A stretch of DNA of 64,000 nucleotides from Tritrichomonas musculus (Eukaryota; Parabasalia; Tritrichomonadida; Tritrichomonadidae), in contig JAPFFF010000002.1 in the NCBI GenBank assembly GCA_039105265.1, forward strand, positions 310,001-374,000, written 5' to 3'. A program made the translations under genes and the position numbers. The notes beneath the pieces are model-generated. The model saw only the letters and a program-made list of their open reading frames with translations, did not search any database and was not told where the DNA came from. Within the stretch, counting starts at the first letter, position 1. Each line of letters begins with the position of its first letter. Shown here in pieces: positions 31,765 to 40,989 of this stretch.

Positions 31765-32402
31765 ATGATGACCCAAATAGAATCCATCACCGAACCAATC
31801 GAATCAGTCATAGAGGAATATATTGAATTGTTTACCCACAGCATCAAAAGTATCGATGAGTTACTCGAATCACTTCGTGAGAGAATAGATGATACCCAAC
31901 TACAATCTGGAGTTCTTAATAGACTCAGTAAAGTTGAGTTGGATTCAAAGACAGAGTTAGTCATTAGCATCATTCGTTTAGTGTTGATCAATAAATGGAT
32001 TGAAGCACGTGGAGCTTTCGATTCAGATGAATTCACTGACAATGAAGATTAAATGAGTTGTCAAAGAGATAACATAGAGGATGAACGCATTGAATTATCG
32101 ATCATTGATACTACGTTCTCCATTATTGTGGATGAGTACTTTGAATACTTTGATCTAGACAATATTCAGAGTGTTGATGATATAAAGGAGTCTCTTCATG
32201 AATATCTCAATATGACTGGACACGATAGAGATTTCAATCTCGACAACATCATCAATTACTATAACTTCAAATCATTGTTTCATAGCTTCATAAGTTGATG
32301 ACGAATATATTAAAAAGATTGAGTTAATCGATAACTGTACACGAACGATGATTATCAATCAACAAATCGAACCATATGGAGTAGTAGTTAAGATGTCATG
32401 AT
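31765..32402 (+). pseudogene. Decayed gene of unknown family beside the Mutator-like element
   Basis: Three coding-looking segments follow one another. The first (95 residues, MTQIESITEP...) ends at TAA 32050-32052. The second continues in the same frame without a gap (32053-32298, MSCQRDNIED...). The third continues in the next frame from about 32294 (VDDEYIKKIELIDNCTR) to TGA near 32402. All are acidic and helical and have a more balanced base composition than the surrounding DNA. Together they look like one gene of over 210 codons with a nonsense codon and a frameshift. Its last part overlaps the end of the antisense Mutator-like transposase. It may be an accessory gene of that element. 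I do not recognise the family. Confidence 0.5.
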
Positions 32403-33930
32403 TTCTTACCATTACTATAGTTACATTAAGAACCCACTCCATTTTACAGCTCATGAGGACTTTTCTGGTGACCCTTCTGAAAGATGGAAAACATTTGTTT
32501 CTTCGTGGAATGGCTGAATTCAGGTGCCCATGTGTACTTTCAAGTTGATTAGTACACGAAGGCATCCTGAATTCAGCACTTTCCGACATGGAAACTTCTG
32601 TCCACCTTTCTTCATCAATTGTGATGATATGATCATTTTCCATTTTCAGACCAACTTTTTTAAGCAATCTGTTTAGCTTATTAACTTTTTTTTGATCTTT
32701 GATTTGTTTCCATGATTCTACATAGATATTTTTCAGTTCATCAATGTCTTTCTGACATACTGCGGAAACGAGATTTCCAATTTGATATGAATATTAAGTC
32801 TTTCCTAATGACGTTAGTAAATGCTTCAAACAAATCAAATGTTGAAATCCCTGGCTTTTGATATATGATCTCAAGGGTTTTCCTTGATCTGATTCAATAA
32901 TTTTTATGTGATCACTGATTTTAATTCCATATGTATTTTGATACGTTTCAAAAAAGTCTCTGTAGATAGAAGTATCTTCTACTAATGCAAATGTGAAGCC
33001 TAAAGGTATTCCAACATTTGCAACAATAAGTGTTGGCACAGACACAACATACCTTTGCAGGAGATGCCATGTTGTGTCAAGCATAACTCCGCTTCCGATA
33101 TCACTAGTTATCAATTTGCTAGCAAAAGGAGTAATATATGTTCCTCCCATTATGTAATGCTTTATTGAATCAATAGACATTGTATCTAACTTTTTTTTCG
33201 AGTTATTATGTTTTGATAAAAGCATTTTTAAAAAACCTTGCGTCGTTTCAATTAAATTTTTCAGATCTATATGTTCATATATGGCATTATCACAGAATGC
33301 TGCATAATAATTGTATATTTGCATATTATCTTTATTGTATACTGCATAAATGTTGCGAGCATAAGATTTAGCAAATGAATTGAAAGCATAAGAAAAAGAT
33401 AATTGGCTATAGTACAATAAAGATGTGTTTGTGAGCAGTGCTTTCGACGAATTTGATAGTTTTAAATCACAAAACTTTCTTATTCTGGACTTTTTTGGAT
33501 TTTCTTCGATCCAGTCTGCAATAAACTGTTTACGAACATTTACAGAAATAGATTTTGAAATGACAATGTCAATGTACAAGTCTGAATCATTTCGAGAATT
33601 TAATCTTATAAAGATATATTCTTCATTTTTTGAATTTCTTTGTTTGCTAAATCCATTTGAGCGATCTGGTGCATAATAATTTAACTGGTTAATGAAAACA
33701 GATAGGAAGCGGTGATTCCAAGGAAAACCTTCAGGCTCTATGTAATATGATATCGCTCTATTAAATACACTAAGTTGCATTTCTCGTGTAGTAAGTCGAA
33801 GAGAATCATCAATTTCTAATATACATTTTACTTTTGAAAGATAATCTTCCATTCTTTGGGAAGAGCTGAAATAAAAGTGAAGAATTAGCTTCCATAGATT
33901 AAGTGAAAATGAAACGTGCACCTTTGCCAT
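32359..33930 (-). pseudogene. Mutator-like (MULE) transposase with one nonsense codon
   Basis: The frame is open from before 33930 to 32794, hits a single TAA (32794-32796), then stays open in the same frame to 32359. The MULE core is recognisable: first Asp in SGVMLDTTWHLL, then ANVGIPLGFTFALVEDTSIYRDFF, second Asp in IIESDQGKPL, then HLICLKHLL; and after the stop the Glu in TNQLESTHGHLN. All three catalytic acids are thus present but split by the stop. The ATG at 33930 is the only upstream Met; the frame itself extends to about 34030 into the tandem repeats, so the N-terminus may be truncated. Element ends were not found by eye. Confidence 0.7.
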
Positions 33931-34039
33931 GCAATTATTCAACGTATACTTTTGTGAAGCATTTAGTTGATTTTTTTTGTGTATATGGTACTTTGTTAAG
34001 TAAAGATTAGCTTTCAGTTTAAATTTTTATTTACAGAAT

Positions 34040-34640
34040 TTTTCGGAAGATAATTTTTATTTGCAAATGTAGTTTTGATGCTAATCTTCACTTGCAAAAG
34101 ATGTTAGAAGCTAATCTTTACTTGAATAAGGTATTTTGATGCTAATCTTTACATGCAAAAGGTTTTGGAAGCTAATCTTTACTTGCAAAAGGATTTCTAG
34201 AAGCTAATCTTCACTTGCAAAAGTTTTTGGAAGCTAATCTTCACTTGAGAAAGGATTTCTGGAATCTATTTTTTGCTTGAAAAAAGGTTTTGGAAGCTAA
34301 TCTTTACTTGCAAAAGGATTTCTAGAAGCTAATCTTTAATTGCAAAAGGATTTCTAGAAGCTAATCTTCACTTGAAAAAGGTTTTGGAAGCTAATCTTTA
34401 CTTGCAAAGGGATTTCTGGAAGCTAATCTTTACTTGCAAAAGGATTTCTGGAAGCTAATCTTTAATTGCAAAAGTTATTTTGATGCTAATTTTTTCTTTA
34501 TTTGCGAAAGGATTTCTAGATTCTAATCTTCACTTGTAAAAGGATTTCTGGAAGCTAATCTTTACTTGCGAAAGGCTTGTCGAATGCTAATCTTTGCTCG
34601 AAAAAAACTTTGACAAAGCTTACCTTTATTTGCAGAAAGC
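34040..34640. repeat. Minisatellite of ~31-bp units, AAGCTAATCTTTACTTGC
   Basis: About 18 imperfect units containing AAGCTAATCTTTACTTGC plus AAAAGGATTTCT or AAAGGTTTTGG spacers run over 600 bp. Spacing alternates roughly between 29 and 33 bp. At the left edge (about 33994-34009) the same word appears once inverted (AAGTAAAGATTAGCTT). The array directly abuts the upstream end of the Mutator-like transposase frame. Confidence 0.85.
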
Positions 34641-34662
34641 TATTATAAATATATATATATAT

Positions 34663-34972
34663 ATATATAACGTTTATAATTTTTTTCAAGGATTTTAATT
34701 TTATTCCAGGATAACCGTTTTTTAATAATAAAATTTCAATAAGCTCATATAAAAAGTTTGTATTTTTTTTTAAAAATTTATGATTTTTTCCTTACCTTTT
34801 TTATTCAAATTTTTCCTTCTCAATTATAATCCCAGGATGATTGATCGTTTTTAATTCAATTTTTGAATTATATTTTGGTTGATAATCGACATGGTTAAAT
34901 ATTAAACCATCTTAAACGGTTATCCTGGAATAAAATAAACATCCTGGAATTAAATAACAAACGTTATATATA
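34663..34972. mobile_element. Inverted-repeat element (MITE), about 310 bp
   Basis: The left arm starts ATATATAACGTTT and contains TTTTATTCCAGGATAACCGT (about 34700-34720). The right arm read in reverse gives ATATATAACGTTTGTTATTT and the identical TTTTATTCCAGGATAACCGT. The arms match over about 60 bp with a few differences, flanking a 190-bp AT-rich centre without ORF. Flanking TA runs and an A homopolymer hide any target duplication. Confidence 0.75.
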
Positions 34973-35108
34973 ATAAAAAAAAAAAAAAAAAAAAAAAAAA
35001 CGGATGAATTGGTCGTTGTTTCATTTACGGAAAAAAAGTTCTATCATTTTTTTCAATTTTTTTTTTATGTTGTTATTTCATCCTCTCAGAAAGTGGGCGA
35101 GGATTTGG

Positions 35109-35413
35109 TATAGTTAGTCTTTTCTGAAGAACCTTCAAAAAGTGGAAATCATTCAGAAAAAATAATCTAAATAAAATATTTGAAAAAACAAATCTTTTTA
35201 TATTTTTACATAATTTTTACCGATACTACATGCCGGCTAGCGGGCGTCGAGCGAGGCTGATCAAAGCGAAGCCGAGTCGAGACCCCGCGGCTGGTGGTAA
35301 GAATCGGTAAAAATTTTGTAACATAAAAAGATTATTTTTTTATTATTTTTATTTGATTATTTTTTCTGAATGATTTCCACTTTTTGAAGGTTCTTCAGAA
35401 AAGACTTTCTATA
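35109..35413. mobile_element. Foldback element with 115-bp arms and a GC-rich loop
   Basis: The left arm begins TATAGTTAGTCTTTTCTGAA and the right arm is its near-complement (ends TTCAGAAAAGACTTTCTATA). Pairing continues inward through AAAGTGGAAATCATTCAG and TTTTTACCGAT, about 115 bp each side. The loop, about 35231-35300, is strikingly GC-rich compared with everything around it (GCCGGCTAGCGGG ... ACCCCGCGGCTGG) and can itself form an 11-bp stem with one bulged A. No ORF is present. Confidence 0.8.
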
Positions 35414-35677
35414 TTTGAGTTGATCCACAAAAATATACATTTTTTTAAAAATAAATGGGTTTAAGCATATATCACATATAAAAATATAGCAATGAAATAT
35501 TTGATAAAAAAAAAAAAAAAAAAAATAAAATTTATTTGTTCAATTGTACACATTTTTTTGAATAAGATAAAAAATAAAATTAACAAATATTCAATACTAC
35601 TAAAATTTCAATTACATATAAATAATTACAAATAATTTTAAAACTTTTCATTTTTATTTCTTAATCAAACAATTTAT
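35414..35677. other. Spacer and promoter region
   Basis: AT-rich spacer with an A homopolymer near 35508-35525. TCAAACA (about 35664) lies about 12 nt before the next ATG and may be an initiator. No other feature is seen. Confidence 0.4.
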
Positions 35678-36307
35678 ATGAGTACAATCAATTCTTCATT
35701 TGGTTTAAACCTTTCTCTTTTATCATTTGAACTCCCAAAGAATTTAGTCAAAGATTCTGATGATATTAGAGTTAGCATTACTACTTTACCTGAAGATAAT
35801 AAACAAGCTTTTATAATATCCGCTCGTAAAATTAAAGATCCACATCTTACCTTTGGTGTTAATGTAACAATTCCTCAAGAAACAATTCCAGATGGTTTTG
35901 TATCTGATGCAACAGAAAAAATCATTATAGTTTTCAGAAAAAAGAGTTTCTTTTACAATGATCCAATTATAGCCGCTTCTTTAATTCAGGCAAAAGATTT
36001 TCCAAAAAATCTTTCTGTACCAGCTACAATTAAATCTTTTGATATTTATGAACCATCACATCATAATGAAAAAGATAAAAAAAATAGTATATATGATGAT
36101 AATCGTTATAAAAAGAATAACAGAGCAATAATCGGAAGAATGCAAGTCCAAATGTCATTGACAGATCCTTTTCATTTACAAGAATTAGATAATGATGAAA
36201 TGTTTGATCTAGATGGCCACAGTGTAGCCCATCATTCACAATTCAAAAATGGAAATGATACATTAGGTGATAACTTTTTCGGATTTAGAAAGCTTAACAA
36301 TTTTTAA
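35678..36307 (+). CDS. Beta-rich, possibly C2-like protein of unknown function
   Basis: 209 residues, intact, ATG start. The first 150 residues alternate short hydrophobic strands (DIRVSITTLP, QAFIISARKI, FGVNVTIP, EKIIIVFRKKSFF, PIIAASLIQAKDFP), followed by a hydrophilic insertion with HHNEKDKKN and a final strand GRMQVQMSLTDP. This pattern fits a C2-like beta sandwich, but the calcium-binding Asp loops are not clear. The tail is acidic. No signal peptide or membrane segment. Function unknown. Confidence 0.55.
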   Translation: MSTINSSFGLNLSLLSFELPKNLVKDSDDIRVSITTLPEDNKQAFIISARKIKDPHLTFGVNVTIPQETIPDGFVSDATEKIIIVFRKKSFFYNDPIIAASLIQAKDFPKNLSVPATIKSFDIYEPSHHNEKDKKNSIYDDNRYKKNNRAIIGRMQVQMSLTDPFHLQELDNDEMFDLDGHSVAHHSQFKNGNDTLGDNFFGFRKLNNF

Positions 36308-36645
36308 ATGTGCTTTGATGTTTTATTAAATAATATATTATTATTTTTATTTTTTATTTATTTATTCATTTGCGAGAAATAATCATTGAAATAAAACAAA
36401 TACAAAAGTATTAAATGCTTATTTTTAAAGAACTTGCAATTCAATTTAATTTGTATTTGAAGACCTTTATTGATTTTGATAAGTATGGTGTTAAACTAAC
36501 AAAATCATCATCGAAATTCAATGCTTTTAAGAAATGAATCGATATTAAATAATAAATCAAATAATATTTAAAAAAAACTTTAATTCGTAGAAATAAGATA
36601 AAAACTTTTATTTAATGATTACAGTATAAGTATAGATGAAATAAA
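36308..36645. other. Convergent intergenic spacer
   Basis: About 340 bp of AT-rich DNA between convergent genes; no gene, RNA or clear repeat seen. Confidence 0.55.
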
Positions 36646-37821
36646 TTAGGTCGAATGACAATCTTGAAGTTGATTTGCTTTCTTTGCAACTTCAGCCAAG
36701 GCTTTTAATATTTGATTTCTCTGTTCTCTAATTTTCCTAAGTAAAATACATTTTTCGTATGAAGCACCGCTAATCTTCGCTTCTTTCAAAGATTTAATAT
36801 TCTCTTCTAACATTTTATTCAAGCTTTCTTTTTTATCTTTAAGCTTTTGAATCTCATCATTTAATTCGCTATTTTTTTGTAAACTCTTTTGCCTAATATC
36901 TGAAACACGGGTTTCAACTTCTTCTACTGAGTTCTTTATTTCTTGATATTTAATGCGCAAATTTGCTATAATTTCACGTTGTTGCAAAACTTCTTCACGA
37001 AGTTTTGCAATTCCAGTTGTGTTTTGACGTGCAGATTCAATTCTTTCTTGGAGTTTTATGTTATTTTGAGTAAGATTAAAAATTGTTTCTTCAGAATCAT
37101 CAATCGAAGATTGAGTGTCTATGATATCACATTCATTAGACGCGTTCCTCTGTAAAGTGAGTTCAGTTTCTAAATTATTTAAAGACTCTTGTGAGGAAAT
37201 AAGCTTCGATTTTATATCATCAGATAGCTTTCTCATTTCTTGCTCCTCTTCGTTTATTTTTACTTTTTCTAAAGCTCGCATAACTTCATATTCTTTCGAA
37301 ACAATTGAATAATCTTCTTCTGCCTTTTTCAATTGGATAAAGCAATTTGAAAGTTCTCGAACATCTTTAGCCATATGCGAAAGAAGCTGACGATCAACAA
37401 TTTTTTGAGGAGAAGAAGTTAATTTTGATGAATCAATTAATGTTTGAAGAACTTTTCGATCACTTGGATCAAGTTTCTCCATCATGCTTTGAAACTCGTC
37501 GTTATCTTTTGTTTTACATGCGAAAATCAGCAAAGCTGTTTGTTCTAAAGCATCAACATCACATCTTTCAAAGTCGTCAACTTGAACAGATTTTATAAGT
37601 AATTCCTCAGAAAGTTGTTTTGGTACATGCTCAAAAAGCCATCTGAGCATCATGCGAGTTTTAAATTGTTCGTCATCAGCTGGAAAATTTACTTTAAATA
37701 GCGAAAAAAATATATTATGAAATATAGAAGGTTGGTCGATTTCTCTGAATGATCCAATTCGAGGATCGATTTCATTTGAAAGTTTAAGGAAAGCAAGTAA
37801 AGCAGAGTTTAAATCGCTCAT
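36646..37821 (-). CDS. Coiled-coil protein with a possible HOOK/CH-like N-terminal domain
   Basis: 391 residues. Residues 1-150 form a compact helical domain (LNSALLAFLKLSNEI, LEQTALLIFACKTKDNDEFQ, SDRKVLQTLIDSS) whose spacing recalls the HOOK/CH-like domain of dynein adaptors and related microtubule proteins. Residues 155-385 are continuous heptad coiled coil (IKLQERIESARQNTTG, QKLKDKKESLNKMLEENI). A microtubule or cargo adaptor role is a guess from this layout. No membrane segment. Alternative: a kinetochore or intraflagellar coiled-coil protein with a CH fold. Confidence 0.65.
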   Translation of the reverse strand: MSDLNSALLAFLKLSNEIDPRIGSFREIDQPSIFHNIFFSLFKVNFPADDEQFKTRMMLRWLFEHVPKQLSEELLIKSVQVDDFERCDVDALEQTALLIFACKTKDNDEFQSMMEKLDPSDRKVLQTLIDSSKLTSSPQKIVDRQLLSHMAKDVRELSNCFIQLKKAEEDYSIVSKEYEVMRALEKVKINEEEQEMRKLSDDIKSKLISSQESLNNLETELTLQRNASNECDIIDTQSSIDDSEETIFNLTQNNIKLQERIESARQNTTGIAKLREEVLQQREIIANLRIKYQEIKNSVEEVETRVSDIRQKSLQKNSELNDEIQKLKDKKESLNKMLEENIKSLKEAKISGASYEKCILLRKIREQRNQILKALAEVAKKANQLQDCHST

Positions 37822-38252
37822 AAATATTGTTCAAAAAATAAAATAGTGTTTAATTCTGAAAATCGATTTTCTTGACCACACAATTTTCAAACTTTCAAAA
37901 ATTCAAAAGAAATATGATATATTTTATTGAAAAGTAAATATTGAATAGGAAAAAGTACTGAAAAAAAGTATAAAAATTAAAGTTAATATTGGAATTTATA
38001 AGGCAGCTTTACCAAAGCTGAAGCTTTTCCCCTCTTTTTCTATAAATAAAATCATTCGAATACATCTGTAAAATAGTGAATAGGAATTCGTGATTTATAT
38101 ATAGATCTTGATCATTTTTCATGCCCAAATTAATAATTTATTTACTATTAGAAATTCATAATATGAAACAACAAATATTATCATTTTATGATAAAACTAT
38201 TTTATGATTGTAGCTATGCAGATAATTTTTTTTTATAAAAAACAAATAAATG
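37822..38252. other. Intergenic spacer
   Basis: About 430 bp between two minus-strand genes. AGCTTTACCAAAGCT (about 38004) is a short hairpin with AAGCTTTTCCCC next to it; otherwise nothing notable. Confidence 0.45.
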
Positions 38253-39602
38253 TTATTTATCTGATGAACATGCTGCATGAAATGCATCTAAAAGTAACGA
38301 AGCTGTATTAGATTCTAGCTCGGTACCGTTTTCAATAATGTCAAAAAGAGTAGATTCAAAATCTTGGTTTAACAATTCATTAATTAAGCTTTGTCGTAAA
38401 TCTTGAGAGAATGAATCATTTAAATAGTAAAAAATTGTATTCATACAAATAATTCCGAAATCTTTTTCAGTTATAAAATTAAGTATCATATTTAAAATCC
38501 TATCATTAATCATTTTTCTTTTATCCCAATAAAGTAAGAAAACTTGGGCTGCTAGCTTACGGATAGCATAATATGAAGATTCTGTAATTTGTAGTAAGAT
38601 TTGACATACTTCGTCATTTTTGACTGAAGACCATTCTTGACTTCGCTTTACCATCATTTTTAAGCATTTCTTTTTCATCGGCACTGAATCAATATTTTGA
38701 AGATAGACGATGGTTATTTTCATGTATTCAAGTGAATCGATGTCTTGGATTAAATCATAGACTGGCATGGATATTTCAGGAGACTTTTTGCTGATTAAGT
38801 TTTCAGAAATGTATGCAAATGATTCATTAAAAATGTGTGGATATGCTGATCGAATTTGATCGGATTTTTTTAGATCTTTAAATTGAACTAATATGTAAGA
38901 AACGATAGACTCATTTTCATACCTAAGAAAGAAAAAATATGCTTGGGATACATTTTCTATTAGTGACTGATCTAATATAGGATTAGATCTTAAACAGTTG
39001 ATTATAAAATCTGATGCTTTTTTCAAGAAAAAAGTTTTTTTATAAGGAACATTTGCTAATCTTATGTCATTTGCATATTGATAAATATACTCGATTACTC
39101 CAGAGGTCAATAAAAAATCTCTAATTTCAGGAGATACTAAAATCATTGCTGAAAATATTCTAAAACATTGCGTTGCTATATTAAAATCATCTTTCATTAA
39201 TGAATACAAAAATTTGGCTAGAGCAAAATTTGTCGTAATTGAACTAAAAAAATTATGAGGACAAAATTTATTACTAATACATCTTGAAACAATTATGATG
39301 GATGGAAGTAAATACTGATTTTCACTGGTGACAAGATTGATTAATAAATCATATGGTAATATTGAAAAAAATTCTTTACAAAGTTCTGAATTATCCATAA
39401 AACTCATATGCTTTTCAAGATCTTGTATTTTAGAGAAATCTCCAAGTAAAATATCATTAATAGCACATTTTGCACGGCAAAAACTTATTTTTGAAGATTG
39501 CTTCTTTGTACAATTAGAAAAAACAATTTGTGGAACATTATTTCTTAAGAGACCATTATTGGTCCTAACATTTCTCCTTGCCATAAATCCAAAAGAGTTC
39601 AT
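38253..39602 (-). CDS. Armadillo/HEAT-like helical repeat protein
   Basis: 449 residues. From about residue 45 the protein is a string of paired helices of the ARM/HEAT kind (MDNSELCKEFFSILPYDLL, SENQYLLPSIIIVSRCIS, NFALAKFLYSLMKDDFNI, SYYAIRKLAAQVFLLYWD), ending at NTASLLLDAFHAACSSDK. The short basic N-terminus (MARRNVRTNNGLLRNN) slightly resembles an importin-beta-binding region but is too short to call. An importin-alpha-like or adaptor role is possible. The start may be codon 1 or the ATG at codon 7. No membrane segment or enzyme motif. Confidence 0.6.
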   Translation of the reverse strand: MNSFGFMARRNVRTNNGLLRNNVPQIVFSNCTKKQSSKISFCRAKCAINDILLGDFSKIQDLEKHMSFMDNSELCKEFFSILPYDLLINLVTSENQYLLPSIIIVSRCISNKFCPHNFFSSITTNFALAKFLYSLMKDDFNIATQCFRIFSAMILVSPEIRDFLLTSGVIEYIYQYANDIRLANVPYKKTFFLKKASDFIINCLRSNPILDQSLIENVSQAYFFFLRYENESIVSYILVQFKDLKKSDQIRSAYPHIFNESFAYISENLISKKSPEISMPVYDLIQDIDSLEYMKITIVYLQNIDSVPMKKKCLKMMVKRSQEWSSVKNDEVCQILLQITESSYYAIRKLAAQVFLLYWDKRKMINDRILNMILNFITEKDFGIICMNTIFYYLNDSFSQDLRQSLINELLNQDFESTLFDIIENGTELESNTASLLLDAFHAACSSDK

Positions 39603-40105
39603 CTAAATATATCAATTATTAGAAATGATTTTCATCATTCAAAGTTTTGCGATCTTATTCAAAAAGCTTAAGGATATTTCTGAGTAAATGTTCAAATAAC
39701 CAAAGAATTTAATTTGTTAAAATTTTCAGGAGAATTTTTATTCTCTGTAAATCTGTAAATGCTATAATAGAATGAAATTTAATCATGAATTATTCTGGTT
39801 TGCTTTTTTTCTTGAGCAAGTTTTAGGTTGCAATTCACAGCTTTCAAAAAGTTTATTGCAACATCCAAATAAATCAAATAATTTATCAAAAGAATCGATA
39901 AAAATCATGGAAAAAATTAAATATTCTCTTATATTTTCTATTTATGCATTTTTTAAAAGAGAATTTGGAAAACTTAAAAATTTTTAATTTGAATACATAC
40001 ACAAAAAATTGAATTTATAAATAAATTATTAAGGGCGAAGTCCAAACGTGCATTTCCTCAATTTTTGATAATTTAAAACAATTTTATCCTAATAATTTTT
40101 ACTAG
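39603..40105. other. Spacer with a doubtful 71-codon ORF
   Basis: About 500 bp. An ATG frame at 39772-39987 encodes 71 residues with a hydrophobic start, but I see no family pattern and no convincing initiator. I do not call it a gene. It precedes the glycosyltransferase-like fragment and could be unrelated debris. Confidence 0.35.
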
Positions 40106-40579
40106 TATTATAAAGGTTTTAATGTATTTAATTTCACAGAGAATCAGAAAAAAGAAATTTTGGACAGACATATTTTCAATGGCGGCTTACAAGGATGTTC
40201 AACAGAAATAATGATTAGATTTTGTGATATAATGCTTAAATCAGGCAGCCCAAAAACATTTGAAGTTTATACAATTGATCAAGGATATTTAAATATTATA
40301 ATTTATTTAGGAATTTTCAGACGCTTAATCAATTATTTGGTTTTGCATCCTAATTCATCTATGTTCTCATCAATGGCTCGTTTTTCAGTTTCTAGAGGTT
40401 GGAATAAAAGAAATCGTAGAGCAGTTTTCGGAAAAATAAAGATAGACGGTGTTGTACCGGGAATTTTGCATCATTATGATCGGTCTGTTGTTGTAAGAAG
40501 AATTGTTCGACGAACTTGCTTTAACCCAGATAATTTTTCTGATGCAAAATTCACGGTACAACACCGAATAATTGATTAA
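40106..40579 (+). pseudogene. C-terminal fragment of a glycosyltransferase-like trichomonad family
   Basis: The frame opens after TAG 40103-40105 and ends at 40579. It has no ATG before the conserved part (IFNGGLQGCS, TIDQGYLNIIIYLG, PGILHHYDRS). The order of NGG, DQ-x-LN and HxYDR resembles the second half of a lineage-specific nucleotide-sugar-transferase-like family of trichomonads: NGG at the donor pocket, DQ-LN, and a late H-YDR motif. The first half, including the expected D-x-D region, is missing. It is therefore a 5'-truncated gene copy. The track-style start at 40160 is a TTG and not credible. Confidence 0.5.
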
Positions 40580-40989
40580 GCTTTATAAGATGAAAAGATA
40601 TTCTAAGGAATCAAATAGAACCTTTCAATAATGATACTATTTTGTTTGTAATACAAAAAATGCTAATTATCATTACACATATATTTGTTATTATTCGATT
40701 ATTTGAATTTACTTGTTTAAATAATTTTGTATTTTCTTGAAATGACTATAGCAAATATTTCATATTTTTATATTTGATTTCAAAATGCATATTTTTTTTT
40801 TTTTTTGATTAATTATTTCAATTCAGAAACAACATGAGCATTATTTAAAAAAGGTGAATATAAGTACGTATTCAACTGTTAAAAGGCAAAATAAACCGAA
40901 ATATTGCCTAATGGAAGAGAGACTACTAATATGATCTATTCATAATGTAAAATCTCGAAAAGATCGAAAATCTTCAATTAGAAGAATTT
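40580..40989. other. Intergenic spacer
   Basis: About 410 bp of AT-rich DNA with a T run near 40790-40806. No feature that I can support. Confidence 0.5.

Noticed and set aside
31752-32042. 96-codon minus-strand ORF opposite the decayed gene
   Set aside because: It is Ser/Leu-rich antisense of an acidic coding frame and has no motif; the plus strand reads better.
35231-35300. Hammerhead ribozyme in the foldback loop
   Set aside because: The core word is CTGATCA instead of CTGATGA and the GAAA/GUC arrangement is not met. Mentioned only as a loose resemblance.
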